In this document: positions 46,010 through 54,623 of the stretch, one piece after another
Layout of the letters: each line of letters starts with the position of its first letter
Numbering within the stretch: position 1 is the stretch's first letter
DNA from: Micromonospora ureilytica
GTDB lineage: Bacteria > Actinomycetota > Actinomycetes > Mycobacteriales > Micromonosporaceae
Assembly (NCBI RefSeq): GCF_015751765.1
Contig: NZ_JADOTX010000001.1
Location: forward strand, 3,472,001-3,536,000
DNA length: 64,000 nucleotides
Direction of reading: 5' to 3'
Notes under the pieces: generated by a model
The model's input: the letters and a program-made list of their open reading frames with translations, nothing else
What the model was told of the DNA's origin: nothing
The model's database searches: none
Made by a program: the position numbers and the translations under genes

Positions 46010-47203
46010 ATGAAGTTGAGACAGTGGTCGACCGCCGGCCTGGTCGCCGTCGCGACCATCGCCACGCTGAACACGGTGCCGGCGACCGCGAGTCGGCCGT
46101 ACGACCCCACGACGCAGAGCCTCGGCACCCTCGGCCTGCGCCACGGCCTGCACGTCGGCACCGCTGTGAACATGGATGCCCTCAACGACGCCGACGACCC
46201 GCAGTACCGCAAGCTGGCCTCCACCGAATTCGCCTCGGTCACCGCCGAGAACGTGATGAAGTGGGAGAGCCTGGAGCCCACCCGCGGCAGCTACAACTGG
46301 GCGCCGGCCGACCAGTTCGTCGAGTTCGCCAAGCGCAACCGGCAGAGCGTGCGCGGCCACGTGCTGGTCTGGCACAACCAGCTGCCCGCCTGGCTGACCA
46401 GCGGCGTCGCCGACGGCTCCATCAGCAAGCAGGAGTTGCGCGAGCTGCTGCGCAAGCACATCACCACTGTCGTGAACCGCTACAAGGGCAAGATCTGGCA
46501 GTGGGACGTGGTCAACGAAGCCGTCAGCGACCCGTGGGACACCCCGTCGACACTGCACTACAAGGGCTTCTGGGCGCAGAACCTCGGGCCCGGCTACATC
46601 GCCGACGCGTTCCGGTGGGCGCGGGCCGCCGACCCCAAGGCCCTGCTGTTCTACAACGACTACAACATCGAGGCGTTCGGCTCGGGCAACGCGGCGGACG
46701 ACAAGACCCAGTTCGTGTACGACATGACCAAGAGCCTGCGCGCCCAGGGTGTCCCGATCGACGGCGTCGGCTCCCAGGGCCACCTGGGCACCCAGTACGG
46801 CAACTTCGACACCCTCCAGGTGACGGCCGCGCTGAAGAAGTTCGCCTCGCTCGGCGTCGCGACCGCGTTCACCGAGGTCGACGTCCGCAGCCAGCTGACG
46901 GAGGGCGTCCAGGCGGGCAACTCGGAGGAGATCAACCCTCGGCTACAGGCGTCGGCCGCCAACTTCAGCGTGCTGATGAAGGCGTGCCTCGCCGTGCGCA
47001 GCTGCCTGTCGTACACGGTCTGGGGTTTCAGTGACAACCATTCGTGGGTGCCGGGCTGGTTCGACGACCCGCCGGAGGGCCTGGCCACCATCTACGACGA
47101 GAACTACCAGCCCAAGCGGGCGTACCAGGAGTTGAAGTCCGACCTGATCTTCGCTGGGCCGCCGTACGTCCTGCCCCGCATCGCACCCAAACCCCGCCGC
47201 TGA
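46010..47203 (+). CDS. Secreted GH10 endo-beta-1,4-xylanase
   Basis: A 397-residue exported enzyme. Signal peptide about 1-28 (LVAVATIATLNTVPATAS). GH10 barrel features are LRHGLHVGTAVNMDALND, FASVTAENVMKWESLEP, GHVLVWHNQLPAWL, the acid/base glutamate in WQWDVVNEAVSDPW and the nucleophile in ATAFTEVDVRSQL, then YTVWGFSDNHSWVPGWF. It cleaves xylan backbones outside the cell. No binding module is attached. The ATG at 46010 follows a strong GGAAGGGAAGG. Palindromes upstream suggest xylo-oligosaccharide-responsive repression; a clean terminator follows. Confidence 0.96.
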   Translation: MKLRQWSTAGLVAVATIATLNTVPATASRPYDPTTQSLGTLGLRHGLHVGTAVNMDALNDADDPQYRKLASTEFASVTAENVMKWESLEPTRGSYNWAPADQFVEFAKRNRQSVRGHVLVWHNQLPAWLTSGVADGSISKQELRELLRKHITTVVNRYKGKIWQWDVVNEAVSDPWDTPSTLHYKGFWAQNLGPGYIADAFRWARAADPKALLFYNDYNIEAFGSGNAADDKTQFVYDMTKSLRAQGVPIDGVGSQGHLGTQYGNFDTLQVTAALKKFASLGVATAFTEVDVRSQLTEGVQAGNSEEINPRLQASAANFSVLMKACLAVRSCLSYTVWGFSDNHSWVPGWFDDPPEGLATIYDENYQPKRAYQELKSDLIFAGPPYVLPRIAPKPRR

Positions 47204-47220
47204 CGCACCTTTTCGCCGTA

Positions 47221-47256
47221 GGGCCGTGTGGAGCTTCCCGAAGCTCCACACGGCCC
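47221..47256 (+). terminator. Terminator hairpin after the xylanase gene
   Basis: A perfect 17-bp stem (47221-47237 with 47240-47256), the loop being the innermost TTCCCGAA, begins 17 bp after the stop codon. Confidence 0.88.
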
Positions 47257-47374
47257 TTGTGGCCGCCACGGACGTCGACGTTCGACTCACGTTCGGTGGT
47301 TCCGTGCCGCCATCCGGACGCCATCGGACGGCTGGTGCCGGTTCTACCGGTTTATTGATGGTGTTGGTGTCACT

Positions 47375-47746
47375 ATGGCAGGCGTGGGAACTGCGAAAAC
47401 TGCCATGCCTGCGATCTCGCCGCTTACCGGCGATCCCATCAAGCGGGCCGATGCCGAACGGCTAGCGGGGGTGCTGAAGGCCTTCGCCGATCCGGCGCGA
47501 CTCCGGTTGCTCAGCCTGATCCAGTCCGCGCCGGAAGGTGAGGCGTCCGTTAGTGACCTCACCTCGGCGCTCAATCTCTCCCAGCCGACAGTGAGTCATC
47601 ACCTTCGGATCCTCACCGAGGCCGGCCTCCTCGAACGCGACAAGCGCGGGGTCTGGGCGTACTACCGCCTGGTGCCCGCCGCGATCGCGCAGATCGCCGA
47701 CCTGTTGACGCCGCCGAGGAAGCGGGCGACGAAGAGGGCCCGCTGA
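47375..47746 (+). CDS. ArsR-family transcriptional regulator
   Basis: A 123-residue winged-helix repressor. The ArsR pattern is clear: VLKAFADPARLRLLSLIQSA, then the helix-turn-helix SVSDLTSALNLSQPTVSHHL, RILTEAGLLERDKRGVWAYY in the wing and a basic tail (RKRATKRAR). No ELCVCDL-type metal-binding cysteines are present, so it may sense something other than arsenic or cadmium. The ATG at 47375 is chosen because the open frame upstream overlaps the xylanase terminator. It converges with argS. Confidence 0.9.
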   Translation: MAGVGTAKTAMPAISPLTGDPIKRADAERLAGVLKAFADPARLRLLSLIQSAPEGEASVSDLTSALNLSQPTVSHHLRILTEAGLLERDKRGVWAYYRLVPAAIAQIADLLTPPRKRATKRAR

Positions 47747-47767
47747 CCGGGCCGGGAGGCTGGCTCG

Positions 47768-49486
47768 TCACATCCGCTCCAGCGTGCGGATGCCGAGCAG
47801 GTGCAGCCCCTGCCGCAGGGTCCGGGCGGTCAGCTCGGCCAGCAGCAGGCGGCTCTCCCGCAGCTCGTCCGCAGCACGCAACACCGGGCAGCGCTCGTAG
47901 AACGCGTTGAACGCGGTCGCGAGTCGGTGCAGATAGCCGGCGAGCTGATGGAACTCGAGACTCCGCTCCACCTCGCCTACCACCCGGGCGAAGCCGAGCA
48001 GCTCGACCGCGAGCGCCCGCTCTTCCGGCTGCGCGAATACAATTGTCGCGTCCGGCCGCGCGGCGGTCCCGGCCCGCCGCAGCACCGACCGGGTCCGGGC
48101 GTACGCGTACTGCAGGTAGGGCGCGGTGTTGCCGTCCAGCGCGAGCATCCGCTGCCAGTCCAGGACGTAGTCCTTGGTCCGATCGACGGACAGGTCGGCG
48201 TACTTGATCGCGCCGATGCCCACCGCCCGGCCGATCTCGTCGGCGGCCGCGGCGTCCAGGTCCGGGTTCCTGCTCCGGGCCAGGTCGGTCGCGCGGGCGA
48301 CCGCCTCTTCCAGCAGCCCGACCAGCTTCACCGACCCGCCGGCCCGGCTGCGCAGCATCCGCCCGTCGGCGCCGAGGATGGACCCGAAGCCCAGATGCTC
48401 GGCCTGGGCCGGCGGGCGGAGCCAACCGGCCGCCTGGGCAACGGCGAACACCATCGCGAAGTGTTGCCGCTGCGGTAGGCCCACGACGTACAGCAGCCGG
48501 GTTGCTCCCAGCTCGCCGACGCGCTGCCGCAGCGCGGCCAGGTCGGTGGCCGGATAGCCGTACCCACCGTCGCTCTTGCGCACGATCAGCGGCAACGGTT
48601 CGCCGTCCCGGCCGCTGAACCCGTGCGGAAACACGCAGTCGGCCCCACCGCTGGGCAGCAGCAGCCCCAGCCGGTCCAGGTCGTCGACGACGCCCGCGAG
48701 AAGGTCGTTGTAGGCGCTCTCGCCCCGGAAGTCGTCAGCGGACAACGTCACGTCGAGCAGGTCGTACACGGTCAGGAAGTACCGCTCGGACTGCGTCACC
48801 AGCAGCCGCCACAGCCGCCGGGTCCGCTCGTCACCGCCCTGCAACGCGACCACCCGCAGCCGCGACCGTTCCCGGAACGCCTCGTCCGCGTCGAACTTCA
48901 CCCGGGCCTCCCGGTAGAAGGTGTCCAGGTCCCCCATCGACAGGTTCTGCGCGGCTTCGGCCTCACCGAGGTCGACCAGATGCTCGATCAGCATGCCGAA
49001 CGGTGTCCCCCAGTCACCCAGGTGGTTGACCCGCACGACCCGGTGCCCCAGCCAGTCCAGCAGCCGCACCGCCGCGTCGCCGATGACTGTGGAGCGGAGA
49101 TGCCCGACATGCATCTCCTTCGCCACGTTGGGCGCCGAGTAGTCGACCACAACTGTCTGCGGCGTCGCCGTCGGCGGCACGCCGAGCCGGGCGTCGCCCG
49201 CCAGCCCGGTGACCAGGTCGGCCAGGGCGAGGTCGCTGACCGTCAGGTTGAGGAAACCCGGCCCGGAGACCTCCGCCGACACGCCGACGTCGTCGAGCAC
49301 CGCGTGCGCCACCACCGCGGCGGCGATGTCCCGCGGCGGGCGACCGAGCCGCCGGGCCAGCGCCAGCGCCGCGTCGGACTGGAAGTCCGCACGCGGAGAC
49401 CGCCGCACGAGCGGGTCGACCGGACCGCCGGCCACCGCCGCGAACGCCGGTGCCAGCCGGTCGGACAACAGCTTTTCAAGATCCAT
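47768..49486 (-). CDS. argS: Arginyl-tRNA synthetase
   Basis: A 572-residue class I synthetase. The N-terminal Add1 domain (DPLVRRSPRADFQSDAALAL) is followed by the HIGH-equivalent APNVAKEMHVGHLRST, then HLGDWGTPFGMLIEHL, KSDGGYGYPATDLAALRQRV and the DALR anticodon-binding tail ending RQGLHLLGIRTLERM. The loop equivalent to KMSKS reads ILGADGRMLRSRAGGSVKL, where most homologues have KTR-like residues; here it is RSR. Length is normal for the enzyme. Surroundings (ArsR, lipoprotein) are not the usual lysA-type neighbourhood, so it could be a second copy; this cannot be told from one window. Confidence 0.93.
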   Translation of the reverse strand: MDLEKLLSDRLAPAFAAVAGGPVDPLVRRSPRADFQSDAALALARRLGRPPRDIAAAVVAHAVLDDVGVSAEVSGPGFLNLTVSDLALADLVTGLAGDARLGVPPTATPQTVVVDYSAPNVAKEMHVGHLRSTVIGDAAVRLLDWLGHRVVRVNHLGDWGTPFGMLIEHLVDLGEAEAAQNLSMGDLDTFYREARVKFDADEAFRERSRLRVVALQGGDERTRRLWRLLVTQSERYFLTVYDLLDVTLSADDFRGESAYNDLLAGVVDDLDRLGLLLPSGGADCVFPHGFSGRDGEPLPLIVRKSDGGYGYPATDLAALRQRVGELGATRLLYVVGLPQRQHFAMVFAVAQAAGWLRPPAQAEHLGFGSILGADGRMLRSRAGGSVKLVGLLEEAVARATDLARSRNPDLDAAAADEIGRAVGIGAIKYADLSVDRTKDYVLDWQRMLALDGNTAPYLQYAYARTRSVLRRAGTAARPDATIVFAQPEERALAVELLGFARVVGEVERSLEFHQLAGYLHRLATAFNAFYERCPVLRAADELRESRLLLAELTARTLRQGLHLLGIRTLERM

Positions 49487-49835
49487 GAGTACGCCGATCT
49501 CGCTCGGACTCGCGCTGTCACGCGAGCCGTTGACGGGGAGATGCGGGCGGACCGAGGACGACCAGCGAACGACCGGCGGCTCGATCCGCCGGTCGCAGGA
49601 AACAGGTCAGCGCGGGCGGGCGACGGATCGCCGGCGTCGCCCCGCACCGACCTGGACGTCACACGACAGTCCGGTGGTGCACTGAGCGATTACGCTGGTC
49701 ATGCGGGGCATCATAGCCGCCCGGCCGGTGCGACGACACATCCATTCCCGTGGTCCGGTCGATCTCCGAGGCGCCGCGTGGTCGTTTTGGCCGGCCCGGC
49801 GCGGGGAACTGCCTCGGGATACACAAGGGGTGACA
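49487..49835. other. Divergent region between argS and the lipoprotein gene
   Basis: A 349-bp stretch with the two promoters. In the argS leader a hairpin (GACCGGCGG at 49571-49579 with CCGCCGGTC at 49586-49594) lies about 85 bases before the argS start. No gene or T-box feature is recognisable. Confidence 0.5.
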
Positions 49836-50603
49836 ATGAGCCGATACGCACCACTGCTGGCGGCCGATGCGCGACGCGCGCTCGTGCTGCTCCCGCTGCT
49901 CGCGACCATCGCACTGACCGCTGCCTGCGCGGCCACCGAGGACGGGCCGCCCGGCTCCGCCCCGGCGACGACCGCCCCGGCCACCGCGACGGCGTCAGCG
50001 CCCCCGACAGACCCACCATCCCCGAGCGCGAGCACCCCGGTGACCATCCCGACCTCCGCCTTCGTCGAGCTGCCCGCCGAGCTGCGGAAGTCTCCTCGAC
50101 GGACGACCCCCGTCGAGGAGGCCCTGCCGAAGCTGTGCGGCAACGAGTTCGGCACCGGCGGCCGGCAGGTCACCGCGAGCGCCGCGATGACAGTCACCTA
50201 CCAGACGGCCGGCGCGCCCTCCAGCAACGTGCCGCAGGGGATGATCCACCAGACCATCTTCACCTTCGACGGCGACGGCGCCCCGGGTTACCTGAGCCGT
50301 CTCCGCGCCGCCGTGCAGGCGTGCCCCTCGTACGACCAGTCGGGGAACCGCGTCACCGTCAAGAGCAAGGCCCTGCCCGGTGTCGGCGACGAGGCGTTGC
50401 TGCTGACCCGGACCTGGCCCGAGACGAGCCTGAACGGCGAACTCACCGGCGACACCGCGTCCAGCCAGATCGCCGTGGCCCGCGTCGACAGCGTGGTGAC
50501 GGTCTTCAACGACCAGGGGTGGGAGGGCACCAGCGGCAACCCGGCCACCCTGGATCGGGTCGTGCGCGACGGCGTACGCACCATCGACGCCTGGCAGCGG
50601 TAG
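49836..50603 (+). CDS. Lipoprotein of unknown function
   Basis: A 255-residue exported lipoprotein. The signal peptide is hydrophobic (VLLPLLATIALTAAC) with lipobox LTAAC near residue 31. A long Ala/Pro/Thr/Ser linker (residues 35-75) leads to a compact domain with ALPKLCGNEFGTGGRQV, VTYQTAGAPSSNVPQGMIHQ and TFDGDGAPGYLSRLRAAVQA. This resembles sensor- or PknH-sensor-like lipoproteins of actinomycetes, but I cannot name the family. The ATG follows AAGGGG. Confidence 0.72.
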   Translation: MSRYAPLLAADARRALVLLPLLATIALTAACAATEDGPPGSAPATTAPATATASAPPTDPPSPSASTPVTIPTSAFVELPAELRKSPRRTTPVEEALPKLCGNEFGTGGRQVTASAAMTVTYQTAGAPSSNVPQGMIHQTIFTFDGDGAPGYLSRLRAAVQACPSYDQSGNRVTVKSKALPGVGDEALLLTRTWPETSLNGELTGDTASSQIAVARVDSVVTVFNDQGWEGTSGNPATLDRVVRDGVRTIDAWQR

Positions 50604-50787
50604 CTCACCCAGCCGCCGCCCGCGCGGGGGCTGCACCGATCGGTTCGATCCATGGTCAGATCATGGACAGCGGGACGCTGGCCGCGCTCGCGCCGGCAGA
50701 CTTGGGGATCTCGGTCCACAGTGGCGGCCAACGGCCGGACACGGCAGCCTGTCGGGCCATCAGCGGTGATCGGTGGAGGAGGTCGTC

Positions 50788-51297
50788 ATGTCGGATGGTC
50801 AGGGAACGAAGGCGCCGTGGCTTCCGCCGCGGTGGTTCATCCGGACGGCCTGGTCGGTGCACCGGGGCCTGTACCGGGTCACCGGCAGCCGGGTCGGGCT
50901 GTGGCGACCGCGCGAGAACCGCTGGGGCACGTTGCGGCTGACCACGATCGGTCGCCGCACCGGTCAGCAGCGCGGCGTCATCATCGCGTACTTCGAGGAT
51001 GGCCCGAACCTGGTCGGAGTGGCGATGAACGGGTGGGGCGAGGGCGCCCCCGCCTGGTGGCTCAACCTACAGGCCCGCCCGGACGCGTCCGTCGAGATGG
51101 TCGACGGGCGACGGCTGGTCCGCGGTCGCGCCGCCACCGGTGACGAGCGGTCGCGACTGTGGCCACGCTGGAGCGAGGCCGACAAGAACTTCGACGCCCA
51201 CGCGACACGGCGATCGTCCGAAACCACTGTGGTGGTGCTGGAGCCCAGATCCGATGGCGACTCCCCGACGCCAGGTCAGCGGCCGAACGCGAGGTAG
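50788..51297 (+). CDS. Deazaflavin-dependent nitroreductase family protein
   Basis: A 169-residue protein of the F420-binding DDN/DUF385 group. Typical segments are GTLRLTTIGRRTGQQRGVII, PNLVGVAMNGWGEGAPAWWL (F420-binding region), NLQARPDASVEMVDGRRLVR and GDERSRLWPRWSEADKNF. These proteins reduce quinones or nitro compounds with F420H2; the substrate is unknown. The ATG at 50788 follows GGAGGAGG. Its 3' end overlaps that of the minus-strand gene by 22 bp. Confidence 0.9.
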   Translation: MSDGQGTKAPWLPPRWFIRTAWSVHRGLYRVTGSRVGLWRPRENRWGTLRLTTIGRRTGQQRGVIIAYFEDGPNLVGVAMNGWGEGAPAWWLNLQARPDASVEMVDGRRLVRGRAATGDERSRLWPRWSEADKNFDAHATRRSSETTVVVLEPRSDGDSPTPGQRPNAR

Positions 51298-51659
51298 AGA
51301 CCGAGGCCGAAGTTCACGACCAGCACGATCGCGCCGATGACCGCGAACAGGCGCTGCCACGCCGTCCACCGCACCGTCCTCTGGGACTCGACGATGCCCG
51401 CCTCCTCCACCCGGACCGCCGCGATCCTGTCCCGCTCACTGATGTCACGGCGGCCCGCGGTCACGTTGGCGCTGAACAGGGCGACGTTGGCACGTAGCTC
51501 CTCGGTGAGAGACCGGAGCGCCTGCGTCATCGAGTCGATCGAGCCGTTGATCCTTCGCAGGTGCTCGTCGTGGCCCTGCAGACGCTGCTCGATCCGGCCC
51601 GCGTCCAGACCGCGGGCGTAGGCAGCCGCCGCTTCGTCCGCGTTCTCCTGGATGGTCAT
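51276..51659 (-). CDS. Coiled-coil protein with C-terminal membrane anchor
   Basis: A 127-residue protein of unknown function. Residues 1-60 are helical with heptad-like spacing (RIEQRLQGHDEHLRRINGSI, SMTQALRSLTEELRANVALF); residues about 105-124 form one transmembrane helix (LFAVIGAIVLVVNFGLGLYL) ending in FGR. Start choice is open: the ATG at 51659 overlaps the stop of a 36-codon frame as ATGA, while an in-frame GTG at 51773 would add 38 residues but overlaps an AGGAGG. It converges with the deazaflavin reductase gene. Confidence 0.65.
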   Translation of the reverse strand: MTIQENADEAAAAYARGLDAGRIEQRLQGHDEHLRRINGSIDSMTQALRSLTEELRANVALFSANVTAGRRDISERDRIAAVRVEEAGIVESQRTVRWTAWQRLFAVIGAIVLVVNFGLGLYLAFGR

Positions 51660-51766
51660 CGCCGATCCGTCGTCCACGAGAACGCGGCTCCGATCCCGCC
51701 CCCGGGTGGGACCGTTGAAGTCGTCAGGCGGATGGACCGCCGGGGCCTGGTGCTCGTGAAACGCAT
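51656..51766 (-). CDS. Possible 36-codon leader frame coupled to the coiled-coil gene
   Basis: ATG at 51766 has an excellent AGGAGG six bases upstream, and its TGA (51656-51658) overlaps the ATG of the coiled-coil gene. The peptide (MRFTSTRPRRSIRLTTSTVP...) is basic and has no homologue I recognise. GC at third positions does not distinguish it from the competing N-terminal extension of the main gene, so it is only a candidate. Confidence 0.35.
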   Translation of the reverse strand: MRFTSTRPRRSIRLTTSTVPPGGGIGAAFSWTTDRR

Positions 51767-51910
51767 CCGCCACCTCCTACTGACCTCGCACCACGCGATG
51801 CGGTGCAACAGTCGTACCACTCGCAGGCCCCGAACGCTACTGCTCGGATCCGACAAAACCGCAGGTCAGAAGGCCAGCGCGGGTGGGCTGAGGCAGCCAG
51901 GGGACGGTCT

Positions 51911-52417
51911 TCAGTGGGCACTCGGTCCGGGTCGCTGCAGGACGTCGAGACGCGCTTTCAGTGCCGTGGCGATCTCGCCCGCCGCGACGATCTGCTCCGG
52001 CGTGAGGGCGTCGACGAAGAGCTCACGAATGGCACGCAGGTGGGGGAAGGTGGCCCCCTTGAACGCCTCGGCGCCGGCCGTAGTGAGCTGCACCTCCGCC
52101 CCCCGGGGAACGGTCGCGCACTCCTGGCGGCGGATGAGACCGCGCCGCTCCATCCGTCCGAGGTGGTGGGAGAGCCGGCTTCGCTCCCACCCGATGTGCG
52201 CGGCAAGTTCGGACGACCGCATGGCCTGCCCCTCCGCCTCACTGAGGGCGAGGAGCACTGCGTAGTCCCCCGTCGAGAGCGAGGAGTCGCTCTGTAGGCG
52301 GGACTCGAGCCGGGAGCCGAGAGCAGCAGTCGTCTCGATGAAGTCCCGCCAGATCCGCAGCTCGTCGGTGGTCGGGAGTTGGCGTCCGCCCCGCCGGCCG
52401 GGTGTGGCCTCCGTCAT
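51911..52417 (-). CDS. MarR-family transcriptional regulator
   Basis: A 168-residue winged-helix regulator. Typical blocks are LSTGDYAVLLALSEAEGQAM, RSSELAAHIGWERSRLSHHL (recognition helix) and GRMERRGLIRRQECATVPRG, with the wing around PRGAEVQLTTAGAEAF. MarR proteins bind palindromes as dimers and release them on binding phenolic or oxidising ligands. It is divergent from the two-monooxygenase operon; two palindromes in the shared 109-bp gap are the likely operators for both directions. Confidence 0.93.
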   Translation of the reverse strand: MTEATPGRRGGRQLPTTDELRIWRDFIETTAALGSRLESRLQSDSSLSTGDYAVLLALSEAEGQAMRSSELAAHIGWERSRLSHHLGRMERRGLIRRQECATVPRGAEVQLTTAGAEAFKGATFPHLRAIRELFVDALTPEQIVAAGEIATALKARLDVLQRPGPSAH

Positions 52418-52433
52418 CTCACTCTCCTGGGAA

Positions 52434-52474
52434 TTGACGTGTCAATCGCCAAGTTAGCATCATTGACACGTCAA
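52434..52474. promoter_or_regulatory. Paired MarR operators in a divergent promoter
   Basis: TTGACGTGTCAA (52434-52445) and TTGACACGTCAA (52463-52474) are exact reverse complements of one another, and each is itself a TTGAC-N2-GTCAA palindrome. They lie 29 bp apart (about three helical turns) between the marR and monooxygenase starts. Confidence 0.8.
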
Positions 52475-52526
52475 CCGGTAGGTCCGCTCCCGCAGGCCGC
52501 CGGCGGATTGCACCGAGGAGGAGACG

Positions 52527-53576
52527 ATGGCAGCTGCAGACTTCGAGCTGGGGCTCAACTCGTTCGGGGAGGTGGCCACCGACGGCGACCGGGTCCTGAG
52601 CGACGCCGAAACCGTACGGCTACTCGTGGACGAGGCACGGCTCGCCGAGTCGGCCGGAATCGACGTGTTCAGCGTCGGTGAGCACTACCGCGAAGGTCAC
52701 AACGACTCGGCGACGCCCGTGTTGCTGGCGGCGGCCGCGACGGCGACCGAGCGGATTCGCCTCGGCACCTCGGTCACCGTGCTCAGCACCAACGACCCGG
52801 TACGGCTCTACCACGAGTTCTCCACCCTCGACGCCGTCTCCAACGGCCGCGCCCAGATGGTCCTCGGGCGCGCGTCGGCGACCGAGTCGTTTCCGCTGTT
52901 CGGTTACGACCTGGCCGACTACGAGCGGTTGTTCGAGGAGAAGCTCGACCTCTTCCTGCGACTCCAGCGGGACGAACCGGTCACCTGGTCCGGCACGGTG
53001 CGAAGCCCCCTGACCGCGCAGCGCCTGCACCCACGGATGCGGGCCGGCGGCATCCCGACCTGGATCGGTGTCGGGGGAAGCCCGAACTCGGTCATCCGCG
53101 CCGCCCGGCACGGACTTCCACTCATGCTCGCGATCATCGGCGGGCGTCCCCAGCGCTTCGCCGGCCACGTCGACCTCTACACCAGGGCGCTCGAACAATC
53201 CGGGCATACCCTGCAGCCAATCGGGCAGCACTCACTCGGCCTTGTCGCAGACACCGACGAGGAGGCGGTGGAGACGTGGTGGCGATACTGGCAGCCGGTC
53301 GTGGCGGCCCTGGCCGCCGAACGCGGCTTCTACAAACCGGACCGCGCGCGCTACGAGGCCGAAATCGACCACGGGGCGCTCTTCGTCGGTTCACCCGAGA
53401 CGGTGGCGCAGAAGATCGCCACTGTCGCCCGCGACCTGCGGCTGAGCCGCTTCGACCTGAAGTACGACATCATGCACCTGCCCCGCGAGGCACGCGCGCG
53501 CACCATCGAACTGCTGGGCAGTGTGGTCGCGCCGCGGGTCCGGGAGCTGCTCGCGAAGGAGCCCAACCATGTCTGA
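52527..53576 (+). CDS. Luciferase-like (LLM class) flavin monooxygenase, copy 1
   Basis: A 349-residue flavin- or F420-dependent oxidoreductase of the bacterial luciferase superfamily. Landmarks are [76 protein letters not shown] and TWIGVGGSPNSVIRAARHGL. The substrate is unknown. The ATG follows GAGGAGG. Its stop lies inside the start of the second copy (ATGTCTGA), so both are translated together. Expression is probably released when the divergent MarR regulator senses its ligand. Confidence 0.92.
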   Translation: MAAADFELGLNSFGEVATDGDRVLSDAETVRLLVDEARLAESAGIDVFSVGEHYREGHNDSATPVLLAAAATATERIRLGTSVTVLSTNDPVRLYHEFSTLDAVSNGRAQMVLGRASATESFPLFGYDLADYERLFEEKLDLFLRLQRDEPVTWSGTVRSPLTAQRLHPRMRAGGIPTWIGVGGSPNSVIRAARHGLPLMLAIIGGRPQRFAGHVDLYTRALEQSGHTLQPIGQHSLGLVADTDEEAVETWWRYWQPVVAALAAERGFYKPDRARYEAEIDHGALFVGSPETVAQKIATVARDLRLSRFDLKYDIMHLPREARARTIELLGSVVAPRVRELLAKEPNHV

Positions 53577-54597
53577 TCTCTTGTTCGGCCTGGACACGTT
53601 CGGCGACGTACCGCAGGACGACGCCGGCAAGCTCGTCTCCCACGCGGCGGCGATCCGGCAGGTCGTCGACGAGGCTGTGCTCGCCGACCAACTCGGGGTC
53701 GACGTCATCGCCCTGGGCGAGCACCACCGACCCGAGTACTCGGTCTCCACACCGGAGACGGTGCTGGCCGGCATCGCCACCCGCACCTCGCGGATCCGGT
53801 TGGCCTCCGGCGTGACGGTGCTGAGTTCGGACGACCCGGTGCGGGTGTTCCAGCGCTTCGCCACAGTGGACGCGCTGTCGAACGGCCGAGCCGAGGTCAT
53901 CCTCGGTCGCGGCTCGTTCACCGAGTCGTTCCCGCTCTTCGGTTACGACCTGCGCGACTACGACACGCTGTTCGAGGAGAAGATCGAACTGTTCGTGAAG
54001 TTGCTGGACGAGAAGCCGGTCACCTGGAGCGGCACCCTGCGCGCCCCGCTGGAGAACGCCGACGTGTTCCCGAAGACCGAATCGGGTCACCTGGACACCT
54101 GGGTCGGCGTGGGTGGCTCGCCGCAGTCGGTCGTCCGCACCGCCAAGTACGGGCTTCCGCTCATGCTCGCCATCATCGGCGGCGCCCCCGAGCGCTTCGC
54201 GCCCTACATCGACCTCTACCGCCGGGCGGCCGACCAGCTCGGTACGACCGCGCACCCGGTCGGCATGCACTCGCCGGGCTTCATCGCCGACACCGACGAG
54301 CAGGCCAAGGAGATCTACTGGCCGCACTACCGGATCATGCGGGACCGGATCGGCAAACTCCGGGGTTGGCCGCCGATCCGCCGCCAGGAGTTCGACTCCG
54401 AGGTGGAGAACGGATCCCTCTACATCGGTTCGCCGGAGACGGTGGCCCGTCGGATGGCCCGTGCGATCCGCAGCCTCGGCGTCGGCCGGTTCGACCTCAT
54501 CTACTCGGCCGGAGCGCAACCGGCGAGCGCCCGCATGCGCGCGGTGGAGCTCTACGGCTCGAAGGTGATCCCCATGGTCCGCGAACTGCTGGCCTGA
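53569..54597 (+). CDS. Luciferase-like (LLM class) flavin monooxygenase, copy 2
   Basis: A 342-residue paralogue of the preceding gene, with aligned blocks [76 protein letters not shown] and [20 protein letters not shown]. The pair most likely arose by tandem duplication. It overlaps copy 1 by 8 bp with GGAG eight bases before its ATG. Whether the two act separately or as a luciferase-like heterodimer is not known. Confidence 0.92.
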   Translation: MSDLLFGLDTFGDVPQDDAGKLVSHAAAIRQVVDEAVLADQLGVDVIALGEHHRPEYSVSTPETVLAGIATRTSRIRLASGVTVLSSDDPVRVFQRFATVDALSNGRAEVILGRGSFTESFPLFGYDLRDYDTLFEEKIELFVKLLDEKPVTWSGTLRAPLENADVFPKTESGHLDTWVGVGGSPQSVVRTAKYGLPLMLAIIGGAPERFAPYIDLYRRAADQLGTTAHPVGMHSPGFIADTDEQAKEIYWPHYRIMRDRIGKLRGWPPIRRQEFDSEVENGSLYIGSPETVARRMARAIRSLGVGRFDLIYSAGAQPASARMRAVELYGSKVIPMVRELLA

Positions 54598-54623
54598 TCA
54601 GCACCTCCCAGCGAAAGGACGAC

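Noticed and set aside
49487..49600. T-box or riboswitch in the argS leader
   Set aside because: Only one short hairpin is visible; no T-box sequence or specifier stem can be recognised.
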